DNA from: Nansenia antarctica
Taxonomy: Eukaryota > Chordata > Actinopteri > Argentiniformes > Microstomatidae
Direction of reading: 5' to 3'
DNA length: 64,000 bases
Assembly: GCA_963989245.1 (NCBI GenBank)
Contig: OZ022348.1
Location: forward strand, 37,209,745 to 37,273,744
Numbering within the stretch: the stretch's first letter is position 1; each line of letters begins with the position of its first letter. A model generated the notes under the pieces. That model saw only the letters and a program-made list of their open reading frames with translations. It was not told where the DNA came from and did no database searches. Below are positions 8,069 through 23,000 of this stretch, piece after piece. The position numbers and the translations under genes are program-made.

Positions 8069-11000
8069 GTCTAGACTCCCTCTCACACCAGAACATTCTA
8101 TCTGTCTAGTCTAGACTGCCTCTCACACCAGAACATTCTATCTGTCTAGTCTAGACTCCCTCCCACACACAGAACATTATATCTGTCTAGTCTAGACTCC
8201 CTCTCACACACAGAACATTCTATCTGTCTAGTCTAGACTCCCTCTCACACACAGAACATTCTATCTGTCTAGTCTAGACTCCCTCTCACACAGACATGCT
8301 GTGATGTCATAGACCAGAACATTCTATCTGTCTAGTCTAGACTCCCTCCCACACAGACATGCTGTGATGTCATAGACCAGAACATTCTATCTGTCTAGTC
8401 TAGACTCCCTCTCACACAGACATGCTGTGATGTCATAGACCAGAACATTCTATCTGTCTAGTCTAGACTCCCTCTCACACACAGAACATTCTATCTGTCT
8501 AGTCTAGACTCCCTCTCACACAGACATGCTGTGATGTCATAGACCAGAACATTCTATTTGTCTAGTCTAGACTCCCTCTCACACAGACATGCTGTGATGT
8601 CATAGACCAGAACATTATATCTGTCTAGTCTAGACTCCCTCTCACACAGACATGCTGTGATGTCATAGACCAGAACATTCTATCTGTCTAGTCTAGACTC
8701 CCTCTCACACCAGAACATTATATCTGTCTAGTCTAGACTCCCTCTCACACCAGAACATTCTATCTGTCTAGTCTAGACTCCCTCTCACTCCAGAACATTC
8801 TATCTGTCTAGTCTAGACTCCCTCTCACACACAGAACATTCTATCTGTCTAGTCTAGACTCCCTCTCACACACAGAACATTCTATCTGTCTAGTCTAGAC
8901 TCCCTCTCACACAGACATAATGTGATGTCATAGACCAGAACATTCTATCTGTCTAGTCTAGACTCCCTCTCACACAGACATGCTGTGATGTCATAGACCA
9001 GAACATTCTATCTGTCTAGTCTAGACTCCCTCTCACCCCAGAACATTCTATCTGTCTAGTCTAGACTCCCTCTCACACCAGAACATTCTATCTGTCTAGT
9101 CTAGACTCCCTCTCACACCAGAACATTCTATCTGTCTAGTCTAGACTCCCTCTCACACACAGAACATTCTATCTGTCTAGTCTAGACTCCCTCTCACACA
9201 CAGAACATTCTATCTGTCTAGTCTAGACTCCCTCTCACACAGACATAATGTGATGTCATAGACCAGAACATTCTATCTGTCTAGTCTAGACTCCCTCTCA
9301 CACAGACATGATGTGATGTCATAGACCAGAACATTCTATCTGTCTAGTCTAGACTCCCTCTCACCCCAGAACATTCTATCTGTCTAGTCTAGACTCCCTC
9401 TCACACCAGAACATTCTATCTGTCTAGTCTAGACTCCCTCTCACACCAGAACATTCTATCTGTCTAGTCTAGACTCCCTCTCACACACAGAACATTCTAT
9501 CTGTCTAGTCTAGACTCCCTCTCACACACAGAACATTCTATCTGTCTAGTCTAGACTCCCTCTCACACACAGAATATTCTATCTGTCTAGTCTAGACTCC
9601 CTCTCACACAGACATGCTGTGATGTCATAGACCAGAACATTCTATCTGTCTAGTCTAGACTCCCTCTCACACAGACATGCTGTGATGTCATAGACCAGAA
9701 CATTATATCTGTCTAGTCTAGACTCCCTCTCACACACAGAACATTCTATCTGTCTAGTCTAGACTCCCTCTCACACAGACATAATGTGATGTCATAGACC
9801 AGAACATTCTATCTGTCTAGTCTAGACTCCCTCTCACACAGACATGCTGTGATGTCATAGACCAGAACATTCTATCTGTCTAGTCTAGACTCCCTCTCAC
9901 CCCAGAACATTCTATCTGTCTAGTCTAGACTCCCTCTCACACCAGAACATTCTATCTGTCTAGTCTAGACTCCCTCTCACACCAGAACATTCTATCTGTC
10001 TAGTCTAGACTCCCTCTCACACACAGAACATTCTATCTGTCTAGTCTAGACTCCCTCTCACACACAGAACATTCTATCTGTCTAGTCTAGACTCCCTCTC
10101 ACACAGACATAATGTGATGTCATAGACCAGAACATTCTATCTGTCTAGTCTAGACTCCCTCTCACACAGACATGATGTGATGTCATAGACCAGAACATTC
10201 TATCTGTCTAGTCTAGACTCCCTCTCACCCCAGAACATTCTATCTGTCTAGTCTAGACTCCCTCTCACACCAGAACATTCTATCTGTCTAGTCTAGACTC
10301 CCTCTCACACCAGAACATTCTATCTGTCTAGTCTAGACTCCCTCTCACACACAGAACATTCTATCTGTCTAGTCTAGACTCCCTCTCACACACAGAACAT
10401 TCTATCTGTCTAGTCTAGACTCCCTCTCACACACAGAATATTCTATCTGTCTAGTCTAGACTCCCTCTCACACAGACATGCTGTGATGTCATAGACCAGA
10501 ACATTCTATCTGTCTAGTCTAGACTCCCTCTCACACAGACATGCTGTGATGTCATAGACCAGAACATTCTATCTGTCTAGTCTAGACTCCCTCTCACCCC
10601 AGAACATTCTATCTGTCTAGTCTAGACTCCCTCTCACACCAGAACATTCTATCTGTCTAGTCTAGACTCCCTCTCACTCCAGAACATTCTATCTGTCTAG
10701 TCTAGACTCCCTCTCACACACAGAACATTCTATCTGTCTAGTCTAGACTCCCTCTCACACACAGAACATTCTATCTGTCTAGTCTAGACTCCCTCTCACA
10801 CAGACATAATGTGATGTCATAGACCAGAACATTCTATCTGTCTAGTCTAGACTCCCTCTCACACAGACATGCTGTGATGTCATAGACCAGAACATTCTAT
10901 CTGTCTAGTCTAGACTCCCTCTCACCCCAGAACATTCTATCTGTCTAGTCTAGACTCCCTCTCACACCAGAACATTCTATCTGTCTAGTCTAGACTCCCT

Positions 11001-14000
11001 CTCACACCAGAACATTCTATCTGTCTAGTCTAGACTCCCTCTCACACACAGAACATTCTATCTGTCTAGTCTAGACTCCCTCTCACACACAGAACATTCT
11101 ATCTGTCTAGTCTAGACTCCCTCTCACACAGACATAATGTGATGTCATAGACCAGAACATTCTATCTGTCTAGTCTAGACTCCCTCTCACACAGACATGA
11201 TGTGATGTCATAGACCAGAACATTCTATCTGTCTAGTCTAGACTCCCTCTCACCCCAGAACATTCTATCTGTCTAGTCTAGACTCCCTCTCACACCAGAA
11301 CATTCTATCTGTCTAGTCTAGACTCCCTCTCACACCAGAACATTCTATCTGTCTAGTCTAGACTCCCTCTCACACACAGAACATTCTATCTGTCTAGTTT
11401 AGACTCCCTCTCACACACAGAACATTCTATCTGTCTAGTCTAGACTCCCTCTCACACACAGAATATTCTATCTGTCTAGTCTAGACTCCCTCTCACACAG
11501 ACATGCTGTGATGTCATAGACCAGAACATTCTATCTGTCTAGTCTAGACTCCCTCTCACCCCAGAACATTCTATCTGTCTAGTCTAGACTCCCTCTCACA
11601 CCAGAACATTCTATCTGTCTAGTCTAGACTCCCTCTCACACCAGAACATTCTATCTGTCTAGTCTAGACTCCCTCTCACACACAGAACATTCTATCTGTC
11701 TAGTCTAGACTCCCTCTCACACACAGAACATTCTATCTGTCTAGTCTAGACTCCCTCTCACACACAGAATATTCTATCTGTCTAGTCTAGACTCCCTCTC
11801 ACACAGACATGCTGTGATGTCATAGACCAGAACATTCTATCTGTCTAGTCTAGACTCCCTCTCACACAGACATGCTGTGATGTCATAGACCAGAACATTC
11901 TATCTGTCTAGTCTAGACTCCCTCTCACACACAGAACATTCTATCTGTCTAGTCTAGACTCCCTCTCACACAGACATAATGTGATGTCATAGACCAGAAC
12001 ATTCTATCTGTCTAGTCTAGACTCCCTCTCACACAGACATGCTGTGATGTCATAGACCAGAACATTCTATCTGTCTAGTCTAGACTCCCTCTCACCCCAG
12101 AACATTCTATCTGTCTAGTCTAGACTCCCTCTCACACCAGAACATTCTATCTGTCTAGTCTAGACTCCCTCTCACACCAGAACATTCTATCTGTCTAGTC
12201 TAGACTCCCTCTCACACACAGAACATTCTATCTGTCTAGTCTAGACTCCCTCTCACACACAGAACATTCTATCTGTCTAGTCTAGACTCCCTCTCACACA
12301 GACATAATGTGATGTCATAGACCAGAACATTCTATCTGTCTAGTCTAGACTCCCTCTCACACAGACATGATGTGATGTCATAGACCAGAACATTCTATCT
12401 GTCTAGTCTAGACTCCCTCTCACCCCAGAACATTCTATCTGTCTAGTCTAGACTCCCTCTCACACCAGAACATTCTATCTGTCTAGTCTAGACTCCCTCT
12501 CACACACAGAACATTCTATCTGTCTAGTCTAGACTCCCTCTCACACACAGAACATTCTATCTGTCTAGTCTAGACTCCCTCTCACACACAGAATATTCTA
12601 TCTGTCTAGTCTAGACTCCCTCTCACACAGACATGCTGTGATGTCATAGACCAGAACATTCTATCTGTCTAGTCTAGACTCCCTCTCACACAGACATGCT
12701 GTGATGTCATAGACCAGAACATTCTATCTGTCTAGTCTAGACTCCCTCTCACCCCAGAACATTCTATCTGTCTAGTCTAGACTCCCTCTCACACCAGAAC
12801 ATTCTATCTGTCTAGTCTAGACTCCCTCTCACTCCAGAACATTCTATCTGTCTAGTCTAGACTCCCTCTCACACACAGAACATTCTATCTGTCTAGTCTA
12901 GACTCCCTCTCACACACAGAACATTCTATCTGTCTAGTCTAGACTCCCTCTCACACAGACATAATGTGATGTCATAGACCAGAACATTCTATCTGTCTAG
13001 TCTAGACTCCCTCTCACACAGACATGCTGTGATGTCATAGACCAGAACATTCTATCTGTCTAGTCTAGACTCCCTCTCACCCCAGAACATTCTATCTGTC
13101 TAGTCTAGACTCCCTCTCACACCAGAACATTCTATCTGTCTAGTCTAGACTCCCTCTCACACCAGAACATTCTATCTGTCTAGTCTAGACTCCCTCTCAC
13201 ACACAGAACATTCTATCTGTCTAGTCTAGACTCCCTCTCACACAGACATGCTGTGATGTCATAGACCAGAACATTCTATCTGTCTAGTCTAGACTCCCTC
13301 TCACCCCAGAACATTCTATCTGTCTAGTCTAGACTCCCTCTCACACCAGAACATTCTATCTGTCTAGTCTAGACCCCCTCTCACACCAGAACATTCTATC
13401 TGTCTAGTCTAGACTCCCTCTCACACACAGAACATTCTATCTGTCTAGTCTAGACTCCCTCTCACACAGACATGCTGTGATGTCATAGACCAGAACATTC
13501 TATCTGTCTAGTCTAGACTCCCTCTCACACAGACATGCTGTGATGTCATAGACCAGAACATTCTATCTGTCTAGTCTAGACTCCCTCTCACACAGACATG
13601 CTGTGATGTCATAGACCAGAACATTCTATCTGTCTAGTCTAGACTCCCTCTCACACCAGAACATTATATCTGTCTAGTCTAGACTCCCTCTCACACCAGA
13701 ACATTCTATCTGTCTAGTCTAGACTCCCTCTCACACACAGAACATTCTATCTGTCCAGTCTAGACTCCCTCTCACACACAGAACATTCTATCTGTCTAGT
13801 CTAGACTCCCTCTCACACACAGAACATTCTATCTGTCTAGTCTAGACTCCCTCTCACACACAGAACATTCTATCTGTCTAGTCTAGACTCCCTCTCACAC
13901 AGACATGCTGTGATGTCATAGACCAGAACATTCTATCTGTCTAGTCTAGACTCCCTCTCACACAGACATGCTGTGATGTCATAGACCAGAACATTCTATC

Positions 14001-17000
14001 TGTCTAGTCTAGACTCCCTCTCACACCAGAACATTATATCTGTCTAGTCTAGACTCCCTCTCACACCAGAACATTCTATCTGTCTAGTCTAGACTCCCTC
14101 TCACACAGACATGCTGTGATGTCATAGACCAGAACATTCTATCTGTCTAGTCTAGACTCCCTCTCACACAGACATGCTGTGATGTCATAGACCAGAACAT
14201 TCTATCTGTCTAGTCTAGACTCCCTCTCACACAGACATGCTGTGATGTCATAGACCAGAACATTCTATCTGTCTAGTCTAGACTCCCTCTCACACAGTCA
14301 TGCTGTGATGTCATAGACCAGAACATTCAATCTGTCTAGTCTAGACTCCCTCTCACACAGACATGCTGTGATGTCATAGACCAGAACATTATATCTGTCT
14401 AGTCTAGACTCCCTCTCACACAGACATGCTGTGATGTCATAGACCAGAACATTCTATCTGTCTAGTCTAGACTCCCTCTCACACCAGAACATTCTATCTG
14501 TCTAGTCTAGACTCCCTCTCACACCAGAACATTCTATCTGTCTAGTCTAGACTCCCTCTCACTCCAGAACATTCTATCTGTCTAGTCTAGACTCCCTCTC
14601 ACACACAGAACATTCTATCTGTCTAGTCTAGACTCCCTCTCACACACAGAACATTCTATCTGTCTAGTCTAGACTCCCTCTCACACAGACATAATGTGAT
14701 GTCATAGACCAGAACATTCTATCTGTCTAGTCTAGACTCCCTCTCACACAGACATGCTGTGATGTCATAGACCAGAACATTCTATCTGTCTAGTCTAGAC
14801 TCCCTCTCACCCCAGAACATTCTATCTGTCTAGTCTAGACTCCCTCTCACACCAGAACATTCTATCTGTCTAGTCTAGACTCCCTCTCACACCAGAACAT
14901 TCTATCTGTCTAGTCTAGACTCCCTCTCACACACAGAACATTCTATCTGTCTAGTCTAGACTCCCTCTCACACACAGAACATTCTATCTGTCTAGTCTAG
15001 ACTCCCTCTCACACAGACATAATGTGATGTCATAGACCAGAACATTCTATCTGTCTAGTCTAGACTCCCTCTCACACAGACATGATGTGATGTCATAGAC
15101 CAGAACATTCTATCTGTCTAGTCTAGACTCCCTCTCACCCCAGAACATTCTATCTGTCTAGTCTAGACTCCCTCTCACACCAGAACATTCTATCTGTCTA
15201 GTCTAGACTCCCTCTCACACCAGAACATTCTATCTGTCTAGTCTAGACTCCCTCTCACACACAGAACATTCTATCTGTCTAGTCTAGACTCCCTCTCACA
15301 CACAGAACATTCTATCTGTCTAGTCTAGACTCCCTCTCACACACAGAATATTCTATCTGTCTAGTCTAGACTCCCTCTCACACAGACATGCTGTGATGTC
15401 ATAGACCAGAACATTCTATCTGTCTAGTCTAGACTCCCTCTCACACAGACATGCTGTGATGTCATAGACCAGAACATTCTATCTGTCTAGTCTAGACTCC
15501 CTCTCACACACAGAACATTCTATCTGTCTAGTCTAGACTCCCTCTCACACAGACATAATGTGATGTCATAGACCAGAACATTCTATCTGTCTAGTCTAGA
15601 CTCCCTCTCACACAGACATGCTGTGATGTCATAGACCAGAACATTCTATCTGTCTAGTCTAGACTCCCTCTCACCCCAGAACATTCTATCTGTCTAGTCT
15701 AGACTCCCTCTCACACCAGAACATTCTATCTGTCTAGTCTAGACTCCCTCTCACACCAGAACATTCTATCTGTCTAGTCTAGACTCCCTCTCACACACAG
15801 AACATTCTATCTGTCTAGTCTAGACTCCCTCTCACACACAGAACATTCTATCTGTCTAGTCTAGACTCCCTCTCACACAGACATAATGTGATGTCATAGA
15901 CCAGAACATTCTATCTGTCTAGTCTAGACTCCCTCTCACACAGACATGATGTGATGTCATAGACCAGAACATTCTATCTGTCTAGTCTAGACTCCCTCTC
16001 ACCCCAGAACATTCTATCTGTCTAGTCTAGACTCCCTCTCACACCAGAACATTCTATCTGTCTAGTCTAGACTCCCTCTCACACCAGAACATTCTATCTG
16101 TCTAGTCTAGACTCCCTCTCACACACAGAACATTCTATCTGTCTAGTCTAGACTCCCTCTCACACACAGAACATTCTATCTGTCTAGTCTAGACTCCCTC
16201 TCACACACAGAATATTCTATCTGTCTAGTCTAGACTCCCTCTCACACAGACATGCTGTGATGTCATAGACCAGAACATTCTATCTGTCTAGTCTAGACTC
16301 CCTCTCACACAGACATGCTGTGATGTCATAGACCAGAACATTCTATCTGTCTAGTCTAGACTCCCTCTCACCCCAGAACATTCTATCTGTCTAGTCTAGA
16401 CTCCCTCTCACACCAGAACATTCTATCTGTCTAGTCTAGACTCCCTCTCACTCCAGAACATTCTATCTGTCTAGTCTAGACTCCCTCTCACACACAGAAC
16501 ATTCTATCTGTCTAGTCTAGACTCCCTCTCACACACAGAACATTCTATCTGTCTAGTCTAGACTCCCTCTCACACAGACATAATGTGATGTCATAGACCA
16601 GAACATTCTATCTGTCTAGTCTAGACTCCCTCTCACACAGACATGCTGTGATGTCATAGACCAGAACATTCTATCTGTCTAGTCTAGACTCCCTCTCACC
16701 CCAGAACATTCTATCTGTCTAGTCTAGACTCCCTCTCACACCAGAACATTCTATCTGTCTAGTCTAGACTCCCTCTCACACCAGAACATTCTATCTGTCT
16801 AGTCTAGACTCCCTCTCACACACAGAACATTCTATCTGTCTAGTCTAGACTCCCTCTCACACACAGAACATTCTATCTGTCTAGTCTAGACTCCCTCTCA
16901 CACAGACATAATGTGATGTCATAGACCAGAACATTCTATCTGTCTAGTCTAGACTCCCTCTCACACAGACATGATGTGATGTCATAGACCAGAACATTCT

Positions 17001-20000
17001 ATCTGTCTAGTCTAGACTCCCTCTCACCCCAGAACATTCTATCTGTCTAGTCTAGACTCCCTCTCACACCAGAACATTCTATCTGTCTAGTCTAGACTCC
17101 CTCTCACACCAGAACATTCTATCTGTCTAGTCTAGACTCCCTCTCACACACAGAACATTCTATCTGTCTAGTTTAGACTCCCTCTCACACACAGAACATT
17201 CTATCTGTCTAGTCTAGACTCCCTCTCACACACAGAATATTCTATCTGTCTAGTCTAGACTCCCTCTCACACAGACATGCTGTGATGTCATAGACCAGAA
17301 CATTCTATCTGTCTAGTCTAGACTCCCTCTCACCCCAGAACATTCTATCTGTCTAGTCTAGACTCCCTCTCACACCAGAACATTCTATCTGTCTAGTCTA
17401 GACTCCCTCTCACACCAGAACATTCTATCTGTCTAGTCTAGACTCCCTCTCACACACAGAACATTCTATCTGTCTAGTCTAGACTCCCTCTCACACACAG
17501 AACATTCTATCTGTCTAGTCTAGACTCCCTCTCACACACAGAATATTCTATCTGTCTAGTCTAGACTCCCTCTCACACAGACATGCTGTGATGTCATAGA
17601 CCAGAACATTCTATCTGTCTAGTCTAGACTCCCTCTCACACAGACATGCTGTGATGTCATAGACCAGAACATTCTATCTGTCTAGTCTAGACTCCCTCTC
17701 ACACACAGAACATTCTATCTGTCTAGTCTAGACTCCCTCTCACACAGACATAATGTGATGTCATAGACCAGAACATTCTATCTGTCTAGTCTAGACTCCC
17801 TCTCACACAGACATGCTGTGATGTCATAGACCAGAACATTCTATCTGTCTAGTCTAGACTCCCTCTCACCCCAGAACATTCTATCTGTCTAGTTTAGACT
17901 CCCTCTCACACCAGAACATTCTATCTGTCTAGTCTAGACTCCCTCTCACACCAGAACATTCTATCTGTCTAGTCTAGACTCCCTCTCACACACAGAACAT
18001 TCTATCTGTCTAGTCTAGACTCCCTCTCACACACAGAACATTCTATCTGTCTAGTCTAGACTCCCTCTCACACAGACATAATGTGATGTCATAGACCAGA
18101 ACATTCTATCTGTCTAGTCTAGACTCCCTCTCACACAGACATGCTGTGATGTCATAGACCAGAACATTCTATCTGTCTAGTCTAGACTCCCTCTCACACA
18201 GACATGATGTGATGTCATAGACCAGAACATTCTATCTGTCTAGTCTAGACTCCCTCTCACCCCAGAACATTCTATCTGTCTAGTCTAGACTCCCTCTCAC
18301 ACCAGAACATTCTATCTGTCTAGTCTAGACTCCCTCTCACACACAGAACATTCTATCTGTCTAGTCTAGACTCCCTCTCACACACAGAACATTCTATCTG
18401 TCTAGTCTAGACTCCCTCTCACACACAGAATATTCTATCTGTCTAGTCTAGACTCCCTCTCACACAGACATGCTGTGATGTCATAGACCAGAACATTCTA
18501 TCTGTCTAGTCTAGACTCCCTCTCACACAGACATGCTGTGATGTCATAGACCAGAACATTCTATCTGTCTAGTCTAGACTCCCTCTCACCCCAGAACATT
18601 CTATCTGTCTAGTCTAGACTCCCTCTCACACCAGAACATTCTATCTGTCTAGTCTAGACTCCCTCTCACTCCAGAACATTCTATCTGTCTAGTCTAGACT
18701 CCCTCTCACACACAGAACATTCTATCTGTCTAGTCTAGACTCCCTCTCACACACAGAACATTCTATCTGTCTAGTCTAGACTCCCTCTCACACAGACATA
18801 ATGTGATGTCATAGACCAGAACATTCTATCTGTCTAGTCTAGACTCCCTCTCACACAGACATGCTGTGATGTCATAGACCAGAACATTCTATCTGTCTAG
18901 TCTAGACTCCCTCTCACCCCAGAACATTCTATCTGTCTAGTCTAGACTCCCTCTCACACCAGAACATTCTATCTGTCTAGTCTAGACTCCCTCTCACACC
19001 AGAACATTCTATCTGTCTAGTCTAGACTCCCTCTCACACACAGAACATTCTATCTGTCTAGTCTAGACTCCCTCTCACACAGACATGCTGTGATGTCATA
19101 GACCAGAACATTCTATCTGTCTAGTCTAGACTCCCTCTCACCCCAGAACATTCTATCTGTCTAGTCTAGACTCCCTCTCACACCAGAACATTCTATCTGT
19201 CTAGTCTAGACCCCCTCTCACACCAGAACATTCTATCTGTCTAGTCTAGACTCCCTCTCACACACAGAACATTCTATCTGTCTAGTCTAGACTCCCTCTC
19301 ACACAGACATGCTGTGATGTCATAGACCAGAACATTCTATCTGTCTAGTCTAGACTCCCTCTCACACAGACATGCTGTGATGTCATAGACCAGAACATTC
19401 TATCTGTCTAGTCTAGACTCCCTCTCACACAGACATGCTGTGATGTCATAGACCAGAACATTCTATCTGTCTAGTCTAGACTCCCTCTCACACCAGAACA
19501 TTATATCTGTCTAGTCTAGACTCCCTCTCACACCAGAACATTCTATCTGTCTAGTCTAGACTCCCTCTCACACACAGAACATTCTATCTGTCCAGTCTAG
19601 ACTCCCTCTCACACACAGAACATTCTATCTGTCTAGTCTAGACTCCCTCTCACACACAGAACATTCTATCTGTCTAGTCTAGACTCCCTCTCACACACAG
19701 AACATTCTATCTGTCTAGTCTAGACTCCCTCTCACACAGACATGCTGTGATGTCATAGACCAGAACATTCTATCTGTCTAGTCTAGACTCCCTCTCACAC
19801 AGACATGCTGTGATGTCATAGACCAGAACATTCTATCTGTCTAGTCTAGACTCCCTCTCACACCAGAACATTATATCTGTCTAGTCTAGACTCCCTCTCA
19901 CACCAGAACATTCTATCTGTCTAGTCTAGACTCCCTCTCACACAGACATGCTGTGATGTCATAGACCAGAACATTCTATCTGTCTAGTCTAGACTCCCTC

Positions 20001-23000
20001 TCACACAGTCATGCTGTGATGTCATAGACCAGAACATTCAATCTGTCTAGTCTAGACTCCCTCTCACACAGACATGCTGTGATGTCATAGACCAGAACAT
20101 TATATCTGTCTAGTCTAGACTCCCTCTCACACAGACATGCTGTGATGTCATAGACCAGAACATTCTATCTGTCTAGTCTAGACTCCCTCTCACACCAGAA
20201 CATTCTATCTGTCTAGTCTAGACTCCCTCTCACACCAGAACATTCTATCTGTCTAGTCTAGACTCCCTCCCACACACAGAACATTATATCTGTCTAGTCT
20301 AGACTCCCTCTCACACACAGAACATTCTATCTGTCTAGTCTAGACTCCCTCTCACACACAGAACATTCTATCTGTCTAGTCTAGACTCCCTCTCACACAG
20401 ACATGCTGTGATGTCATAGACCAGAACATTCTATCTGTCTAGTCTAGACTCCCTCCCACACAGACATGCTGTGATGTCATAGACCAGAACATTCTATCTG
20501 TCTAGTCTAGACTCCCTCTCACACAGACATGCTGTGATGTCATAGACCAGAACATTCTATCTGTCTAGTCTAGACTCCCTCTCACACACAGAACATTCTA
20601 TCTGTCTAGTCTAGACTCCCTCTCACACAGACATGCTGTGATGTCATAGACCAGAACATTCTATTTGTCTAGTCTAGACTCCCTCTCACACAGACATGCT
20701 GTGATGTCATAGACCAGAACATTCTATCTGTCTAGTCTAGACTCCCTCTCACACAGACATGCTGTGATGTCATAGACCAGAACATTCTATCTGTCTAGTC
20801 TAGACTCCCTCTCACACCAGAACATTATATCTGTCTAGTCTAGACTCCCTCTCACACCAGAACATTCTATCTGTCTAGTCTAGACTCCCTCTCACTCCAG
20901 AACATTCTATCTGTCTAGTCTAGACTCCCTCTCACACACAGAACATTCTATCTGTCTAGTCTAGACTCCCTCTCACACACAGAACATTCTATCTGTCTAG
21001 TCTAGACTCCCTCTCACACAGACATAATGTGATGTCATAGACCAGAACATTCTATCTGTCTAGTCTAGACTCCCTCTCACACAGACATGCTGTGATGTCA
21101 TAGACCAGAACATTATATCTGTCTAGTCTAGACTCCCTCTCACCCCAGAACATTCTATCTGTCTAGTCTAGACTCCCTCTCACACCAGAACATTCTATCT
21201 GTCTAGTCTAGACTCCCTCTCACACCAGAACATTCTATCTGTCTAGTCTAGACTCCCTCTCACACACAGAACATTCTATCTGTCTAGTCTAGACTCCCTC
21301 TCACACACAGAACATTCTATCTGTCTAGTCTAGACTCCCTCTCACACAGACATAATGTGATGTCATAGACCAGAACATTCTATCTGTCTAGTCTAGACTC
21401 CCTCTCACACAGACATGATGTGATGTCATAGACCAGAACATTCTATCTGTCTAGTCTAGACTCCCTCTCACCCCAGAACATTCTATCTGTCTAGTCTAGA
21501 CTCCCTCTCACACCAGAACATTCTATCTGTCTAGTCTAGACTCCCTCTCACACCAGAACATTCTATCTGTCTAGTCTAGACTCCCTCTCACACACAGAAC
21601 ATTCTATCTGTCTAGTCTAGACTCCCTCTCACACACAGAACATTCTATCTGTCTAGTCTAGACTCCCTCTCACACACAGAATATTCTATCTGTCTAGTCT
21701 AGACTCCCTCTCACACAGACATGCTGTGATGTCATAGACCAGAACATTCTATCTGTCTAGTCTAGACTCCCTCTCACACAGACATGCTGTGATGTCATAG
21801 ACCAGAACATTCTATCTGTCTAGTCTAGACTCCCTCTCACACACAGAACATTCTATCTGTCTAGTCTAGACTCCCTCTCACACAGACATAATGTGATGTC
21901 ATAGACCAGAACATTCTATCTGTCTAGTCTAGACTCCCTCTCACACAGACATGCTGTGATGTCATAGACCAGAACATTCTATCTGTCTAGTCTAGACTCC
22001 CTCTCACCCCAGAACATTCTATCTGTCTAGTCTAGACTCCCTCTCACACCAGAACATTCTATCTGTCTAGTCTAGACTCCCTCTCACACCAGAACATTCT
22101 ATCTGTCTAGTCTAGACTCCCTCTCACACACAGAACATTCTATCTGTCTAGTCTAGACTCCCTCTCACACACAGAACATTCTATCTGTCTAGTCTAGACT
22201 CCCTCTCACACAGACATAATGTGATGTCATAGACCAGAACATTCTATCAGTCTAGTCTAGACTCCCTCTCACACAGACATGATGTGATGTCATAGACCAG
22301 AACATTCTATCTGTCTAGTCTAGACTCCCTCTCACCCCAGAACATTCTATCTGTCTAGTCTAGACTCCCTCTCACACCAGAACATTCTATCTGTCTAGTC
22401 TAGACTCCCTCTCACACCAGAACATTCTATCTGTCTAGTCTAGACTCCCTCTCACACACAGAACATTCTATCTGTCTAGTCTAGACTCCCTCTCACACAC
22501 AGAACATTCTATCTGTCTAGTCTAGACTCCCTCTCACACACAGAATATTCTATCTGTCTAGTCTAGACTCCCTCTCACACAGACATGCTGTGATGTCATA
22601 GACCAGAACATTCTATCTGTCTAGTCTAGACTCCCTCTCACACAGACATGCTGTGATGTCATAGACCAGAACATTCTATCTGTCTAGTCTAGACTCCCTC
22701 TCACCCCAGAACATTCTATCTGTCTAGTCTAGACTCCCTCTCACACCAGAACATTCTATCTGTCTAGTCTAGACTCCCTCTCACTCCAGAACATTCTATC
22801 TGTCTAGTCTAGACTCCCTCTCACACACAGAACATTCTATCTGTCTAGTCTAGACTCCCTCTCACACACAGAACATTCTATCTGTCTAGTCTAGACTCCC
22901 TCTCACACAGACATAATGTGATGTCATAGACCAGAACATTCTATCTGTCTAGTCTAGACTCCCTCTCACACAGACATGCTGTGATGTCATAGACCAGAAC

